A stretch of DNA of 64,000 bases. It comes from Trichomonas vaginalis G3. Taxonomy: Eukaryota; Parabasalia; Trichomonadida; Trichomonadidae. Position 1 is the stretch's first letter; each line of letters opens with the position of its first letter. A program made the translations under genes and the position numbers. Below are positions 19,689-27,970 of the stretch, piece after piece. The DNA lies in NCBI RefSeq assembly GCF_026262505.1, contig NC_067205.1, forward strand, positions 15,004,001-15,068,000. The letters run 5' to 3'. The notes beneath the pieces were generated by a model, which saw only the letters and a program-made list of their open reading frames with translations, searched no databases and was not told the DNA's origin.

Positions 19689-19879
19689 TGTCCAAAGGTG
19701 CGTTTAGCACAGCGCTCTATATGAGACTATTAAAGGAGATATATGCTGATTATAAATATATAATAAAAAATATGAATATATGTATATGATGAGTAAGTTG
19801 TATTTTGGCGCCATGCCGGGATATAAAATGAATTTTGAGACAAGAGGCGGTTTCGCGGGAAATTTTGGCGGGATTTTTT

Positions 19880-19885
19880 TCATTT
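19880..19885 (+). promoter_or_regulatory. Trichomonad Inr for mariner transposase
   Basis: TCATTT matches the Inr pattern TCA-Py-T-T/A. Its A lies 9 bases before the ATG at 19891, which supports that start over the in-frame ATG at 19780. Confidence 0.6.
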
Positions 19886-19890
19886 TTTTA

Positions 19891-20907
19891 ATGAATCATA
19901 AAGAAAACATCCTCGCTCTTGCAAAAAAATGCAAAGACTGTAAAAAAATCTACGAGACATTGGTAAAATGCTTCGGTATGGATTCTCCTAGCTATTCCAC
20001 TGTAACGTATCATGTTAGGATGTATCACTTCATGAACAAAAAGGCGCCCATCATAAAAATTGACAAAAAATCGCCGGATCAAAGAAAAATCAAAGCAATT
20101 CTTCAAGCGCTAGATGAAGACCCAAGAGCATCACTCAGAAGGATAGAGGAGATGACAAAGATACCACGTACAACAGTCAGTTATTATCTGCACAATTATT
20201 TGAACTACAAACTAGCGTATACACGTTGGGTTCCGCACAACCTTAATTCAGTTCAAAAAAAATCTAGAGTCCAATCTTCGAAAGAGCTCCTCTCTATATT
20301 GTGTGCGTATCAATCCAAGAAGTTTCGCTTTTTAGTAACAGAGGACGAGTCTTGGTTTCAATATGCAACAGAAGCCAAAATCATGTGGATCCCGAAGGCT
20401 GAAAATCCGCAAACATTCCTGAAGAAAAAAATTGACACACCAATGATGATGTTGTCGGTTTTTTGGGGCGTGAATGGCATCATCGCAATTGATATTCTTC
20501 AAAACCCTAATACGATGAATGCTCAGTATCTAATTGACAATGTTCTTACTCAAATTATCAATTCTGATGAGTTTGAGAAATCCAAACAACAAAAACAAAA
20601 GTTTGCAATTCATTTTGATAATTCAAGAGTTCACAAAAGTCATAAGGTAATGAATTACTTGGTGGAAAACAATGTCAAAGTTGTTCCAAACCCAATTTAT
20701 TCACCTGATATTGCACTCTCTGACTTTTATTTATTCGGCACGCTAAAAAAGAGAGCTGAAGGACGCGAATTCGCGAGTCCAGATGATCTTGAAAATTTTG
20801 TAAGAGAGCAATTTGAGCAATTTTCTCATGATGATTTAAAGCGTGTCTTTCAAGCCTGGATCGATCGCTGCGAACGCGTGATTGAATCCAATGGTGATTA
20901 TATTTAA
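19891..20907 (+). CDS. Mariner transposase, copy 1 (338 aa)
   Basis: DDE/D transposase of the mariner family. The start MNHKENILALAKK at 19891 is supported by the Inr nine bases upstream and gives the family's usual length of about 340 aa. Domain order: N-terminal paired-type helix-turn-helix (about 1-110), WVPHNL linker motif (about residue 111-116), first catalytic Asp in TEDESWF, second in FDNSRVHK, third 35 residues later in LSDFYLF (D34D spacing). Compared with copy 2 it carries Glu for Gly in the TGDESW signature and Leu for Pro in APSD, so it probably works less well. It would cut and paste the mariner at TA sites. Confidence 0.92.
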   Translation: MNHKENILALAKKCKDCKKIYETLVKCFGMDSPSYSTVTYHVRMYHFMNKKAPIIKIDKKSPDQRKIKAILQALDEDPRASLRRIEEMTKIPRTTVSYYLHNYLNYKLAYTRWVPHNLNSVQKKSRVQSSKELLSILCAYQSKKFRFLVTEDESWFQYATEAKIMWIPKAENPQTFLKKKIDTPMMMLSVFWGVNGIIAIDILQNPNTMNAQYLIDNVLTQIINSDEFEKSKQQKQKFAIHFDNSRVHKSHKVMNYLVENNVKVVPNPIYSPDIALSDFYLFGTLKKRAEGREFASPDDLENFVREQFEQFSHDDLKRVFQAWIDRCERVIESNGDYI

Positions 20908-20989
20908 ATAAACTTTATATATATGTAACTTGTTTATTTCTATTCGCAGTATTCAGGTTTGTGCTAAACACACCTTTGGACACCCTATA

Positions 20990-21128
20990 TCTTCAGCTTT
21001 CCATGGGAGCTTATGGAAATATGCCTGCAGAACCTGAAAAATCATATGGACCTGTATTTTATGAAATGGTTGCGAACGCCTGCAATACAAACAATGATAT
21101 GATAGGATTTAATGAAGATGTTATGAGG
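20990..21128 (+). repeat. Right copy of 139-bp duplication flanking a mariner
   Basis: Begins right after the TA at the mariner's right end and continues into the normal capsid sequence beyond 21128. Confidence 0.9.
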
Positions 21129-21453
21129 TCATTGGTGGATGATGGTAGTGTGGAACATAAATGGGATAGCTATGACAACACACATTTCTTATGTGGTTTT
21201 CCAACAGAAGTGGACTTTTGCTTCCAGCAAGGTCAAACATCTACTGCTCCAATAACATACAAATTGTCTGTTAAAGGACCTATTGAACTAGCAACTGAAA
21301 TGTACCAAAGCCACTTATTGGATTTATGAGGGATTGTTGCTTTGCCATTCAGGTGCGTGCTAATGGCATCCCCATAATAAGATTAGATGACTATAATTAG
21401 CTACGGACGACAGTGAGGAATAAAGGATGAACGTTTATTTTTAAAGCTTATAA

Positions 21454-21924
21454 ATGAGTTCTTCATCAAGCTCTCGCGAACCTTCACCATCTATGAAACA
21501 AACTTTACTAAACGATTATGGAGCACCTATTGAATATTTCTTACGAGCTGCACAATGGCAAAGAGCAGTCTCACCAAGGTTAGGTGTTCCACCAGCTCCT
21601 GTCAAAAATAGCATTTGGTCAAGTCCTTATATAAGATATGGTCTCCCACTAGGTTTGCTAGCTACAGCAGTAGCAGTTATGATGTTGAAAAGAAATAAAG
21701 CAAATGTTGTAAATAATACTGAAGTAGTTGAAGTTAAACAAACTCCAACACCTTCGCCAAAACCAACGTCAAAACCAACGCCTTCACAAACAACACCTTC
21801 AATGACTCCTGAACCTATGGAAGTACAAACTCCTGTTCAAAAGTCAACTCCTAAACCAACTCCAACATTTAAACCAGAACCTACTTCTCAAATAAATCGT
21901 AAAACTCCTGCGTTTCCTTACTGA
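21454..21924 (+). CDS. Single-pass membrane protein with Pro/Thr-rich tail (156 aa)
   Basis: A Ser-rich N-terminus is followed by an amphipathic segment, one hydrophobic span at about residues 70-88 (GLPLGLLATAVAVMML) ended by KRNK (positive-inside signal), and then a 65-residue Pro/Thr/Lys tail with repeated K-P-T and T-P-x-P units. It lies downstream of the capsid gene on the same strand, preceded by TTTATTTTTAAAGCTTATAA. The layout suggests a virion or infected-cell membrane protein. No family was recognised. Confidence 0.6.
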   Translation: MSSSSSSREPSPSMKQTLLNDYGAPIEYFLRAAQWQRAVSPRLGVPPAPVKNSIWSSPYIRYGLPLGLLATAVAVMMLKRNKANVVNNTEVVEVKQTPTPSPKPTSKPTPSQTTPSMTPEPMEVQTPVQKSTPKPTPTFKPEPTSQINRKTPAFPY

Positions 21925-21972
21925 AAAAATAACGTTATTTTTATTTAATATTAAAATTTTATTTAGAGTAAA

Positions 21973-22209
21973 ATGACGACTAAAGTCACTGAAGCAATGA
22001 AACAAAAGTTCTTGGTAGAATACATTAAATCAGGAGCGGTTCCAGAAGGTTTTTACGTTCATACTATGAAGGATGGTAGAGTTCAGTTTAGAAAGATAAA
22101 GCAACCATTAGATAAAGAAGGAATTTTGAGAAAGATTAAACTTCATAAGGACAACATTGCTGAACTTAAGAAGAAGTTAGAAGAGTTGGAGAAAGGAAGA
22201 GAGTTATAA
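21973..22209 (+). CDS. Small basic coiled-coil protein, family K (78 aa)
   Basis: The 78-aa chain has a GFYVHTMKDGRVQFRKIKQP core and then a Lys/Leu/Glu coiled coil (HKDNIAELKKKLEELEKG). The core matches the relic at 17961-18384; a comparable KDG/RKIK plus coil design is seen at 53665-54038 in Maverick C. The start follows TTTTATTTAGAGTAAA. It is probably a small virion- or DNA-associated protein, but this is unproven. A 46-bp palindromic unit follows its stop by 17 bp. Confidence 0.55.
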   Translation: MTTKVTEAMKQKFLVEYIKSGAVPEGFYVHTMKDGRVQFRKIKQPLDKEGILRKIKLHKDNIAELKKKLEELEKGREL

Positions 22210-22225
22210 AGTAATGAATTCAACA

Positions 22226-22271
22226 GGGTAGAAATGAGGTTAGAAATCGGGTTAGATCTAACCATCTACCC
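22226..22271 (-). repeat. 46-bp palindromic unit near element end
   Basis: Same 46-bp unit as in 8346-9353 and 10301-10527, inverted here: GGGTAGA...GGTTAGATCTAACC...TCTACCC on alternate strands. It lies downstream of the 21973-22209 gene. Confidence 0.85.
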
Positions 22272-22371
22272 TAAATTTATTTTTGTGCTATGTTTTCATA
22301 CGTGTGAGGGTGGTGATATCATTTTTTTAAGTTTATTTTTTTATAAATGACAGAACAAAAATATAACATTT

Positions 22372-22806
22372 CTACTCAGCAGGAATGAGACCCTTACTGA
22401 CTATGTATTCGTTTAATGCTTGATGAAAACAATGGTACATATTATCGTATGGGTATACACAGCGTCTGTTTCCATCGTCGTCGTATATGTAGAGCTCAAA
22501 TCCAGTCCAACCTTCTTTTGTACAATATGTAGCTTTATTTAAGTATGCATTTATGTAGATAAGGCAATTTTCTTCATCGCTCCAGAAATAATTTTTGTTC
22601 TTTGTTGAAATAGTTTTCGTTCCTCTGCGACCATAAGGAATGTATGCAATGAACTTTGCGTCATATGGGATTGTAATATATTCAGGGTTTCTTTCATCGT
22701 CAATGGGTCTGTCTTTGTTAAAATGCATGTTTCTCAGTTTTACTTGAGTTTTGAATAGTTCACGGAAACGTTCTGGGAAAGAGTCATAGTAAATGTAGTC
22801 AGACAT
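22372..22806 (-). CDS. Unknown Tyr/Asp-rich Maverick protein (144 aa)
   Basis: Not recognised. The 144-aa protein is rich in Tyr, Asp and Asn, with beta-like stretches (EYITIPYDAKFIAYIPYG, WTGFELYIYDDDGNRRCVY) and a C-terminal helix. It is the last gene before the element end, transcribed inward. No signal peptide, membrane span or catalytic motif is visible. The DNA from 22807 to 23008 is non-coding and G/T-rich on the plus strand (repeated GTTAGTGA, GGTTGGCGG), unlike the rest of the element. Confidence 0.5.
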   Translation of the reverse strand: MSDYIYYDSFPERFRELFKTQVKLRNMHFNKDRPIDDERNPEYITIPYDAKFIAYIPYGRRGTKTISTKNKNYFWSDEENCLIYINAYLNKATYCTKEGWTGFELYIYDDDGNRRCVYPYDNMYHCFHQALNEYIVSKGLIPAE

Positions 22807-23008
22807 GTCTTTACAATGAAATTAAAAAGTTGGAAAATAAAAACAAGGTTATTTTTATTTAGTGAGGATGGTAGTGAATTCGTTAGTGAAGTCGTTAGTG
22901 AGGTGAAGTGGTTGGCGGCTTTGTAAATATTTAAGGTTAAGTTGGTGTTATGGTTGTGTTGTAAAATATACGTTAATGGTTTTGTAAAGTGTCAAATTCA
23001 CATATAAT

Positions 23009-23039
23009 GGGTAAGGTGGAACGCAGTGCCTCCGTACCC
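23009..23039. repeat. Terminal hairpin of Maverick A
   Basis: A 31-base imperfect palindrome with GGGTA/TACCC ends and GG-A-C inner pairs. On the minus strand its core AGGCACTGCGT-CC lines up with AGGCACTTCGTGCC in the hairpins at 41471-41503 and 63749-63780. It lies about 15 bases inside the junction with the interrupted host gene. Confidence 0.6.
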
Positions 23040-23051
23040 ATGATAGTCATA

Positions 23052-24518
23052 CTAACTTTCCTTGTGGCGGTAGTGCAACATCTGATCATAAATTTCGGCA
23101 AGTGCTTTCACTGGCGTATATTCGACATCTTCCAAATGCTCCATTACATCTTTTCTGAAAGTATTTACGTAGAACAAAACTTGCAAAACGGCATTGACAT
23201 GGCAGGTAGCTCCCTCATTATGTAATCCTGGAATTGACATTTTTGTTTCGATGTTGTAGATTGCATTTTGTGTTCTTTTAACAAGTATCTTATCAATCTT
23301 TTCATATCCAGCTAGTGGAGATGGAATCTTCATTGGAGTTTCTGGAGTTTGGAGATAAAGATCTTTTGGAACACATCTTGGCTTTGGCATTGGGCTTCCT
23401 GAACCATTTGGTTCTGGTGTTGCTGCAGCTTCTTTTTCATCTTTTGGAGTGCAAGGAAAATCGCAGTTATCCTTCTCACTGAGAGGTGTGGAATCGATGT
23501 GATAGTTATCTAAAGCAAACAATCCTTGAACAATAAGTGGAAGATTGCCTTTTTCACCACGATATCCTATTGCCAAGACACTCCAATTACTTTTATCGCG
23601 TGCAAAGCGGCGTTCGACAATTTGGCGATCATGTGCAATCGCATTATTGCGTTTTGTAACTTCTTCGTCATCACCTCTTTGCATAATGACGGCTGTTGGA
23701 TGGTATTTCTGAATACCGATGTAACCTCTATCTGCAAGAAGTCCTAATGCAACAGATTCAACTCCACGTTGGACATGTAAAAAATCTGAAGCTCCTGATA
23801 AATCAAATACTTTCTTATCGTGAACTGAAGCTAAAAAACTTGTATTCATGTGAATTACCTGTCCTAAAGGATTAACAAGAACTTGAACCTTCATACCATT
23901 GCAATGGTTTTTAGCATCCCATGAACTTTTACGCTCAGCAAGATCAAGAGGAACGGTAAAAGGAATAGTAGAGCTATCAACTGCAGCAACACATGTTGGA
24001 AAGTTATCGAACTCCTTGTCACAGGGAGAATATTGTTTTGGAATGAATTCAGCAATGAAAATTGGGAACATCCTGTTTGTTGTTTTGTTAATGATTTTGC
24101 TGAGGTAACTCTGTTTCAAACTAACAATTCCTGACATTTTTTGCAATGGAAGATAAGTGCAATAGTAAGTTAATGTTAGGAATAACGCATCTAATGGATC
24201 ACAACCGTTTTTCCGACCGCGTCTGGATGAAAACTCATGCTCGCGAACAACATCAACTAAATACAAGAGTTGATCCAAAGAAAAGTTACAAAGGTCTTTG
24301 ACATTTAAGATTGGGTGTGCCTCAAGGAATTTTTGTAAGCTAAACTTTCTGACAACTTTAAATTCTTCGGCATTAGCTGGTGCTTGATTTTCATCTTCAC
24401 TTGCGGGCTCTGATTCATCAAGATAAGCTAAGTGCATTTGCATTCTCACGATTTCCTTGGATCGGGTTTTGGACTTCTGGATATCATCCAAGAACTCGGA
24501 ATCATCCTTGTACTCCAT
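23052..24518 (-). pseudogene. PIF/Harbinger-like DDE domain fused to start of ubiquitin hydrolase, cut by Maverick A
   Basis: The start is at 24518 (MEYKDDSEFLDD), because a long Inr-type motif abuts it. Residues about 75-340 form a DDE_Tnp_4-like nuclease domain: first Asp in CVAAVDSSTIPF (about 180), second in LLADRGYIG (about 261), Glu in RQIVERRFA (about 300). A Pro/Glu/Ser linker follows, then from about 427 the Cys box of ubiquitin-specific proteases (GLHNEGATCHVNAVLQVLF, nucleophile Cys about 438) with the following FRKDV segment. The usual USP domain is about 300 aa; only about 60 are present before the frame ends at the Maverick A terminus. So the Maverick apparently inserted here and the His box should lie beyond it, outside the window. 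Whether it was a domesticated or mobile gene is open. Confidence 0.75.
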
Positions 24519-24530
24519 TAATGAAAGTGA
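24519..24530 (-). promoter_or_regulatory. Extended trichomonad Inr abutting the ATG
   Basis: On the minus strand it reads TCACTTTCATTA, directly before the ATG at 24518. TCACTT fits the Inr and the trailing TCATTA matches the longer Inr variant of strongly recognised trichomonad promoters. It fixes the start at the second in-frame Met. Confidence 0.75.
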
Positions 24531-24539
24531 TATGAACAT

Positions 24540-26357
24540 TTCTTCTAAGAGTTTTCATTCAATTCATGTTTTTAAGAAGTTAGTGAATTAATTTTCATAT
24601 CTCAGAAATTCGAAAAATAGTTGTTTAACACAAAAATTGATCAAATGCTTCTCTAATTATCTAAATAGCTAAAATTGTAAATTCAAGATATTTGACACAA
24701 ATTCAATTTTGACGGTTTGAAAACAGTGCGTTTTTATTCTTCCGTTTATTTTCTAAGCAATAGCATTTTTATTAAATATGATTCTAATAATATTTTTGGA
24801 TTAACAGATATCTGTGGTCATTCTATGATTTTTTTTCCACTCGGAATACATTTTTAAGATATGTAATTTGATCCCACTACTATCAAATGATTAATGCATA
24901 TAAAAAAGCAATTACATTTAAAAAAACGAACTATTGAAAAATTGACAGTTGACGGTATAGTTTCAATTTTTTGAATTGATATCGACTATTTTAAAATGAA
25001 ACTCTTTTGGAGTTTTTTATGCATCAAAAGGTATTAGTACACACATATATATAAGATCTAGTAATTCGGTTAAGCAATTGAAGGTAATTCAAAGGTTTAG
25101 ATTTTGATATTTGTTTTGTTTGAATACTCTACATGTATATTTAGACTTCATACAAAGTTCCAAAGGTCTATAAACATAGAAAAAAATTTAGGATATGGTA
25201 ATAAATTTGGTTCGTAAAATTGAAAGGAAAATTTTATCTATTCATATATTTAGAACCATCATGTTAAATATATCTATTAATGACTAATATTGCCAAAGGA
25301 GAAGGGAAAATTTTATAAAATTTTATCATATTAAGGTATAAAACTATTATTTCCTATATATTTATGAATCAAATAGTAAGATAATCACTCTTTGTTAGAC
25401 TAAATTAAATGAAAAAAGTCTAAATTGTATGATCGTCTAAACTCAGTATAACCTATACCAAAGCTTATTAATGGCTTATGCAAATATACAGCTGATGTTA
25501 GCTTAGTTTTTGACCAAAATACAAAAAAAATTATGAGTACAATATGATCAAATTTTTATAAAAGCAGCCGAAAACAGCATTCAATTGGAATGGTATTATC
25601 AATGATAATCATTCAAGACACTTTTATCAAAAAATTTACATAAATCTTTTTCAAAACAGAGTATTTTTGCAAAAATTTCATCGAAAAGATAGCTTTGTCT
25701 AATAAAAATGATATGGTACGGAAAATCTATTGAAAATAATCTGAGGAATTTGAAATTCATTAAAAAGTCTTGAAAAAAGTGAATGCATTCATGAATGTCC
25801 CATATCCATTTTATCCTAGTTGTTTCATAATTCCATATTGCCGATTCCTATTCTAGTTTTTGGTGCTTTTCTATGATAACCAAATTGATTTGGTTATCAT
25901 AGAAAAGAGACCATTATAATGCTTAAAATTAATTATGTTTAGGGCCGGTTTATTGGGATAAGGAAGTTTATAATACGTGAACACTTGTTTCCTCATCGAA
26001 AAATCATAACGCATAATATGTGTTGTGGTTTCTTCGGTTGATGAAACAGAAGGGTGTAATATCTAAACTATTGCATCTCAATTTGCTGTTCCATGTAATG
26101 CAAAGATTATGCCAATAAATATTACGTCTCATATATATATATGTGATATGATGTGCAAAAAGTAATACCTGCCTTATTTTTATTATTTGAAACATCAAAA
26201 CAATAATAAAAAATTAGAGACTAAAGAAGTAATTGTCTTTTATAATTTTCAAACATCAGAAAGGAAAATATATTAATTCTATCATTTGCTGAGCAAAATC
26301 AAAAGTACGACTTTTCCCCTCAAATTAGGAAATCTGAAAAAAAAAGTCAGAACTTAA
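24540..26357. other. AT-rich intergenic DNA
   Basis: I see no gene. The frame at 26004-26198 on the minus strand is low complexity and I do not trust it. The stretch holds one perfect hairpin (25866-25907) and otherwise A/T-rich sequence with homopolymer runs, typical of spacer DNA here. Confidence 0.7.
25866..25907. repeat. Perfect 42-base hairpin (19-bp stem, 4-base loop)
   Basis: CTTTTCTATGATAACCAAA, loop TTGA, then the exact reverse complement. There is no mismatch in the stem. It stands alone in spacer DNA; no flanking duplication is obvious. Confidence 0.9.
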
Positions 26358-26918
26358 ATGGATATTGTAATATATCTTATAGTACTTATTGTATGCGGGA
26401 TGGTGTTTACAGGTTGTTACGGCTGCTATAAATTTGGAGTATGCGACTGTTGTTGCAAAAGATCTTACGCATCTAGTAGCTCATCAGATTGTGCAGTTCA
26501 GCGTACAAACTACCCAGCTGCTCAATATTCATCAAATGCAGTACAAAATCGAAATATTTACTCGCAAAGAAGTGATTTGTCAGACGACATTCTTCTTGGT
26601 ATTGCATTGAACCAATTTCAAAAGGAGCAGGCAAGGGATATAGCATTACTTACAAAAGAGTTAATTGAAATACAGCAAATAATCAATAATGGTACTCTTC
26701 AAGATGTGATAAACTTGTCAATTGTTTTTCTTCATCACCTTGATTATTTACAAAATTCCTTAGAGGGTTTGAAAATGCTTGAAGATTTCAGAGAACTATT
26801 AAGAGCGATAAGGGATGAAATTGTTAGTGCTTTGCAAACAAGGAGAACTATTAGAATTGCAATCATTGAACGCAATGGAAATCAGATCAGAGGTATTGTT
26901 GCTCAATTCCAAGCATGA
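26358..26918 (+). CDS. Small membrane protein with Cys-rich juxtamembrane block (186 aa)
   Basis: A hydrophobic N-terminal span (about residues 4-20, IVIYLIVLIVCGMVF) is followed by an unusually Cys-rich block (GCYGC, CDCCCKRS) that could be palmitoylated or bind metal, a Ser/Asn/Gln-rich linker, and a helical C-terminal half with repeated Leu/Ile heptads (ALLTKELIEIQQIINN, LLRAIRDEIVSAL), probably a coiled coil. The architecture resembles small signal-anchor or single-pass proteins. The codon use is host-like and there are no Maverick promoter motifs. No perfect Inr sits before the ATG, so the start is provisional. Family unknown. Confidence 0.6.
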   Translation: MDIVIYLIVLIVCGMVFTGCYGCYKFGVCDCCCKRSYASSSSSDCAVQRTNYPAAQYSSNAVQNRNIYSQRSDLSDDILLGIALNQFQKEQARDIALLTKELIEIQQIINNGTLQDVINLSIVFLHHLDYLQNSLEGLKMLEDFRELLRAIRDEIVSALQTRRTIRIAIIERNGNQIRGIVAQFQA

Positions 26919-27203
26919 AATAATGTTCATATGTCATGATTTATTCCCCAAATAATTATTTTCTAATGTATTATTTTATTGAATTTGAGTAAACTATAAG
27001 TGCGTGATATTTTATAAAATAATCTTTCCTGAATGATCATTAAATTGGTTTGAAACTTTTTACTGGCTCATTATATCAGAACCTATTTTGAATTAAACGT
27101 TGAATAATACTGAGGCCATTAGTGAAAATATGCAGGATTGCTCCCTTTGATGAATGTTCAATCTTTTTGAAAGAAAGAAAAGGGGCCGAATTTAATTGTC
27201 CCC

Positions 27204-27221
27204 TTAAGGATGGGCACTCAT
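27204..27221 (+). repeat. Left TTAA duplication and terminal repeat of Kolobok-like element
   Basis: TTAA followed by GGATGGGCACTCAT, and then TAGGG, which partly extends the match (AGG) to the other end. Confidence 0.88.
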
Positions 27222-27961
27222 TAGGGTGATGAAAAAAATCAAGTCTAGCAAAGTCAATATATTAAAAACAGTGAAGACTGTTATATAGCATTATAGTGCA
27301 CAAGCTCAAATATTTAGTGATGCATTTCTCGAACTTATTTTATTTATAAGTTAACCTTGAAACATGAATTTTAGTATATCATGAGCATATTTTTTCTAAT
27401 TTTGCAATACTTATAATATCATACCAGGATTCATGTGGAAGTCTAATATTTGGTATATAATATTCTTACAATAAATGTATTAATTCAATTATATTCAAAA
27501 TGATGGGTCGCAATTTTTACTGAAATTGCAAATTTAATTTCAACAATGAAATTATTGTTTAAAAAAAATAGCACAACAGCAAGATGGACAATCATATATA
27601 GAATTATAATGCTCCATATAATGCTTTGATTTGATGCGTATATAATGTTATTTTTCGAACATCTTTGTAAAAAATTGATTTTTGTAATTTTTGAAAAAAT
27701 TCGATTTTATTTCGAGATTTCCTCTATAGGTGAAGTATATTGAACAATATTCCTATGGGAGAAAATAATTGTAAGTATGAGTACTTTCATTAATACTATG
27801 GGTGCCATGGTTATCGCTCAAACGATCAAGTTATATCTCGATTGCGTAAATTGAAATTTTGCTATTTTCTAAATTCACGGCAACAACATTCTTTTATCCT
27901 GATCGTACATCACAATATTTGAATGTGCGACCATTTGTTCAAGAAACCGTCAAGTTATTCT

Positions 27962-27967
27962 TCATTT
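27962..27967 (+). promoter_or_regulatory. Trichomonad Inr for Kolobok-like transposase
   Basis: TCATTT within TTCTTCATTTTTCATG, directly before the ATG at 27971. It supports that start over the in-frame upstream Met codon at 27923. Confidence 0.6.
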
Positions 27968-27970
27968 TTC

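Larger units (their letters stand above)
19687..20987 (+). mobile_element. Mariner (Tvmar1-like) copy 1 in the capsid gene
   Basis: About 1.3 kb. The right end reads GGACACCCTA followed by the target TA (20988-20989). The left end begins GGTGTCCAAAGG, three bases short of the full terminus (TAGGGTGTCC in copy 2). Terminal inverted repeats surround one transposase gene on the plus strand. It shares about 98% of protein residues with copy 2 (42299-43602). The flanking 139-bp duplication shows that its left side was rearranged after insertion. Confidence 0.93.
18412..21329 (+). pseudogene. Maverick major capsid protein, broken, mariner inside
   Basis: A beta-rich protein beginning MQNEQLNEFTPAEHIHQI, with the features of a double-jelly-roll Polinton capsid protein: an N-terminal helical lead, alternating beta strands (GYQILANGRIVFFQ, FKLRLRIPVRRFLPLEAIRF) and Thr/Ser-rich loops. 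A mariner (19687-20987) lies in it and the flanking 139 bp is duplicated. In the intact element this protein would form the icosahedral shell. Upstream motif: ATATTTTTATCTGAAGTAAAT. The relic is broken besides the insertion. Confidence 0.75.
1..23053. mobile_element. Maverick/Polinton A (left end outside window)
   Basis: Large virus-like DNA element recognised from its gene set: packaging ATPase, retroviral-type integrase, protein-primed DNA polymerase B, double-jelly-roll-type capsid protein, phage-like fibre and small virion-type proteins, packed on both strands. The right end is placed near 23053, where a terminal hairpin (23009-23039) meets the interrupted DDE-USP gene. It is broken, with about ten breaks plus one mariner insertion, but several genes still look whole, so it is probably not very old. 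Genes carry a T-rich promoter-like motif before the start rather than the host Inr. Confidence 0.9.
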
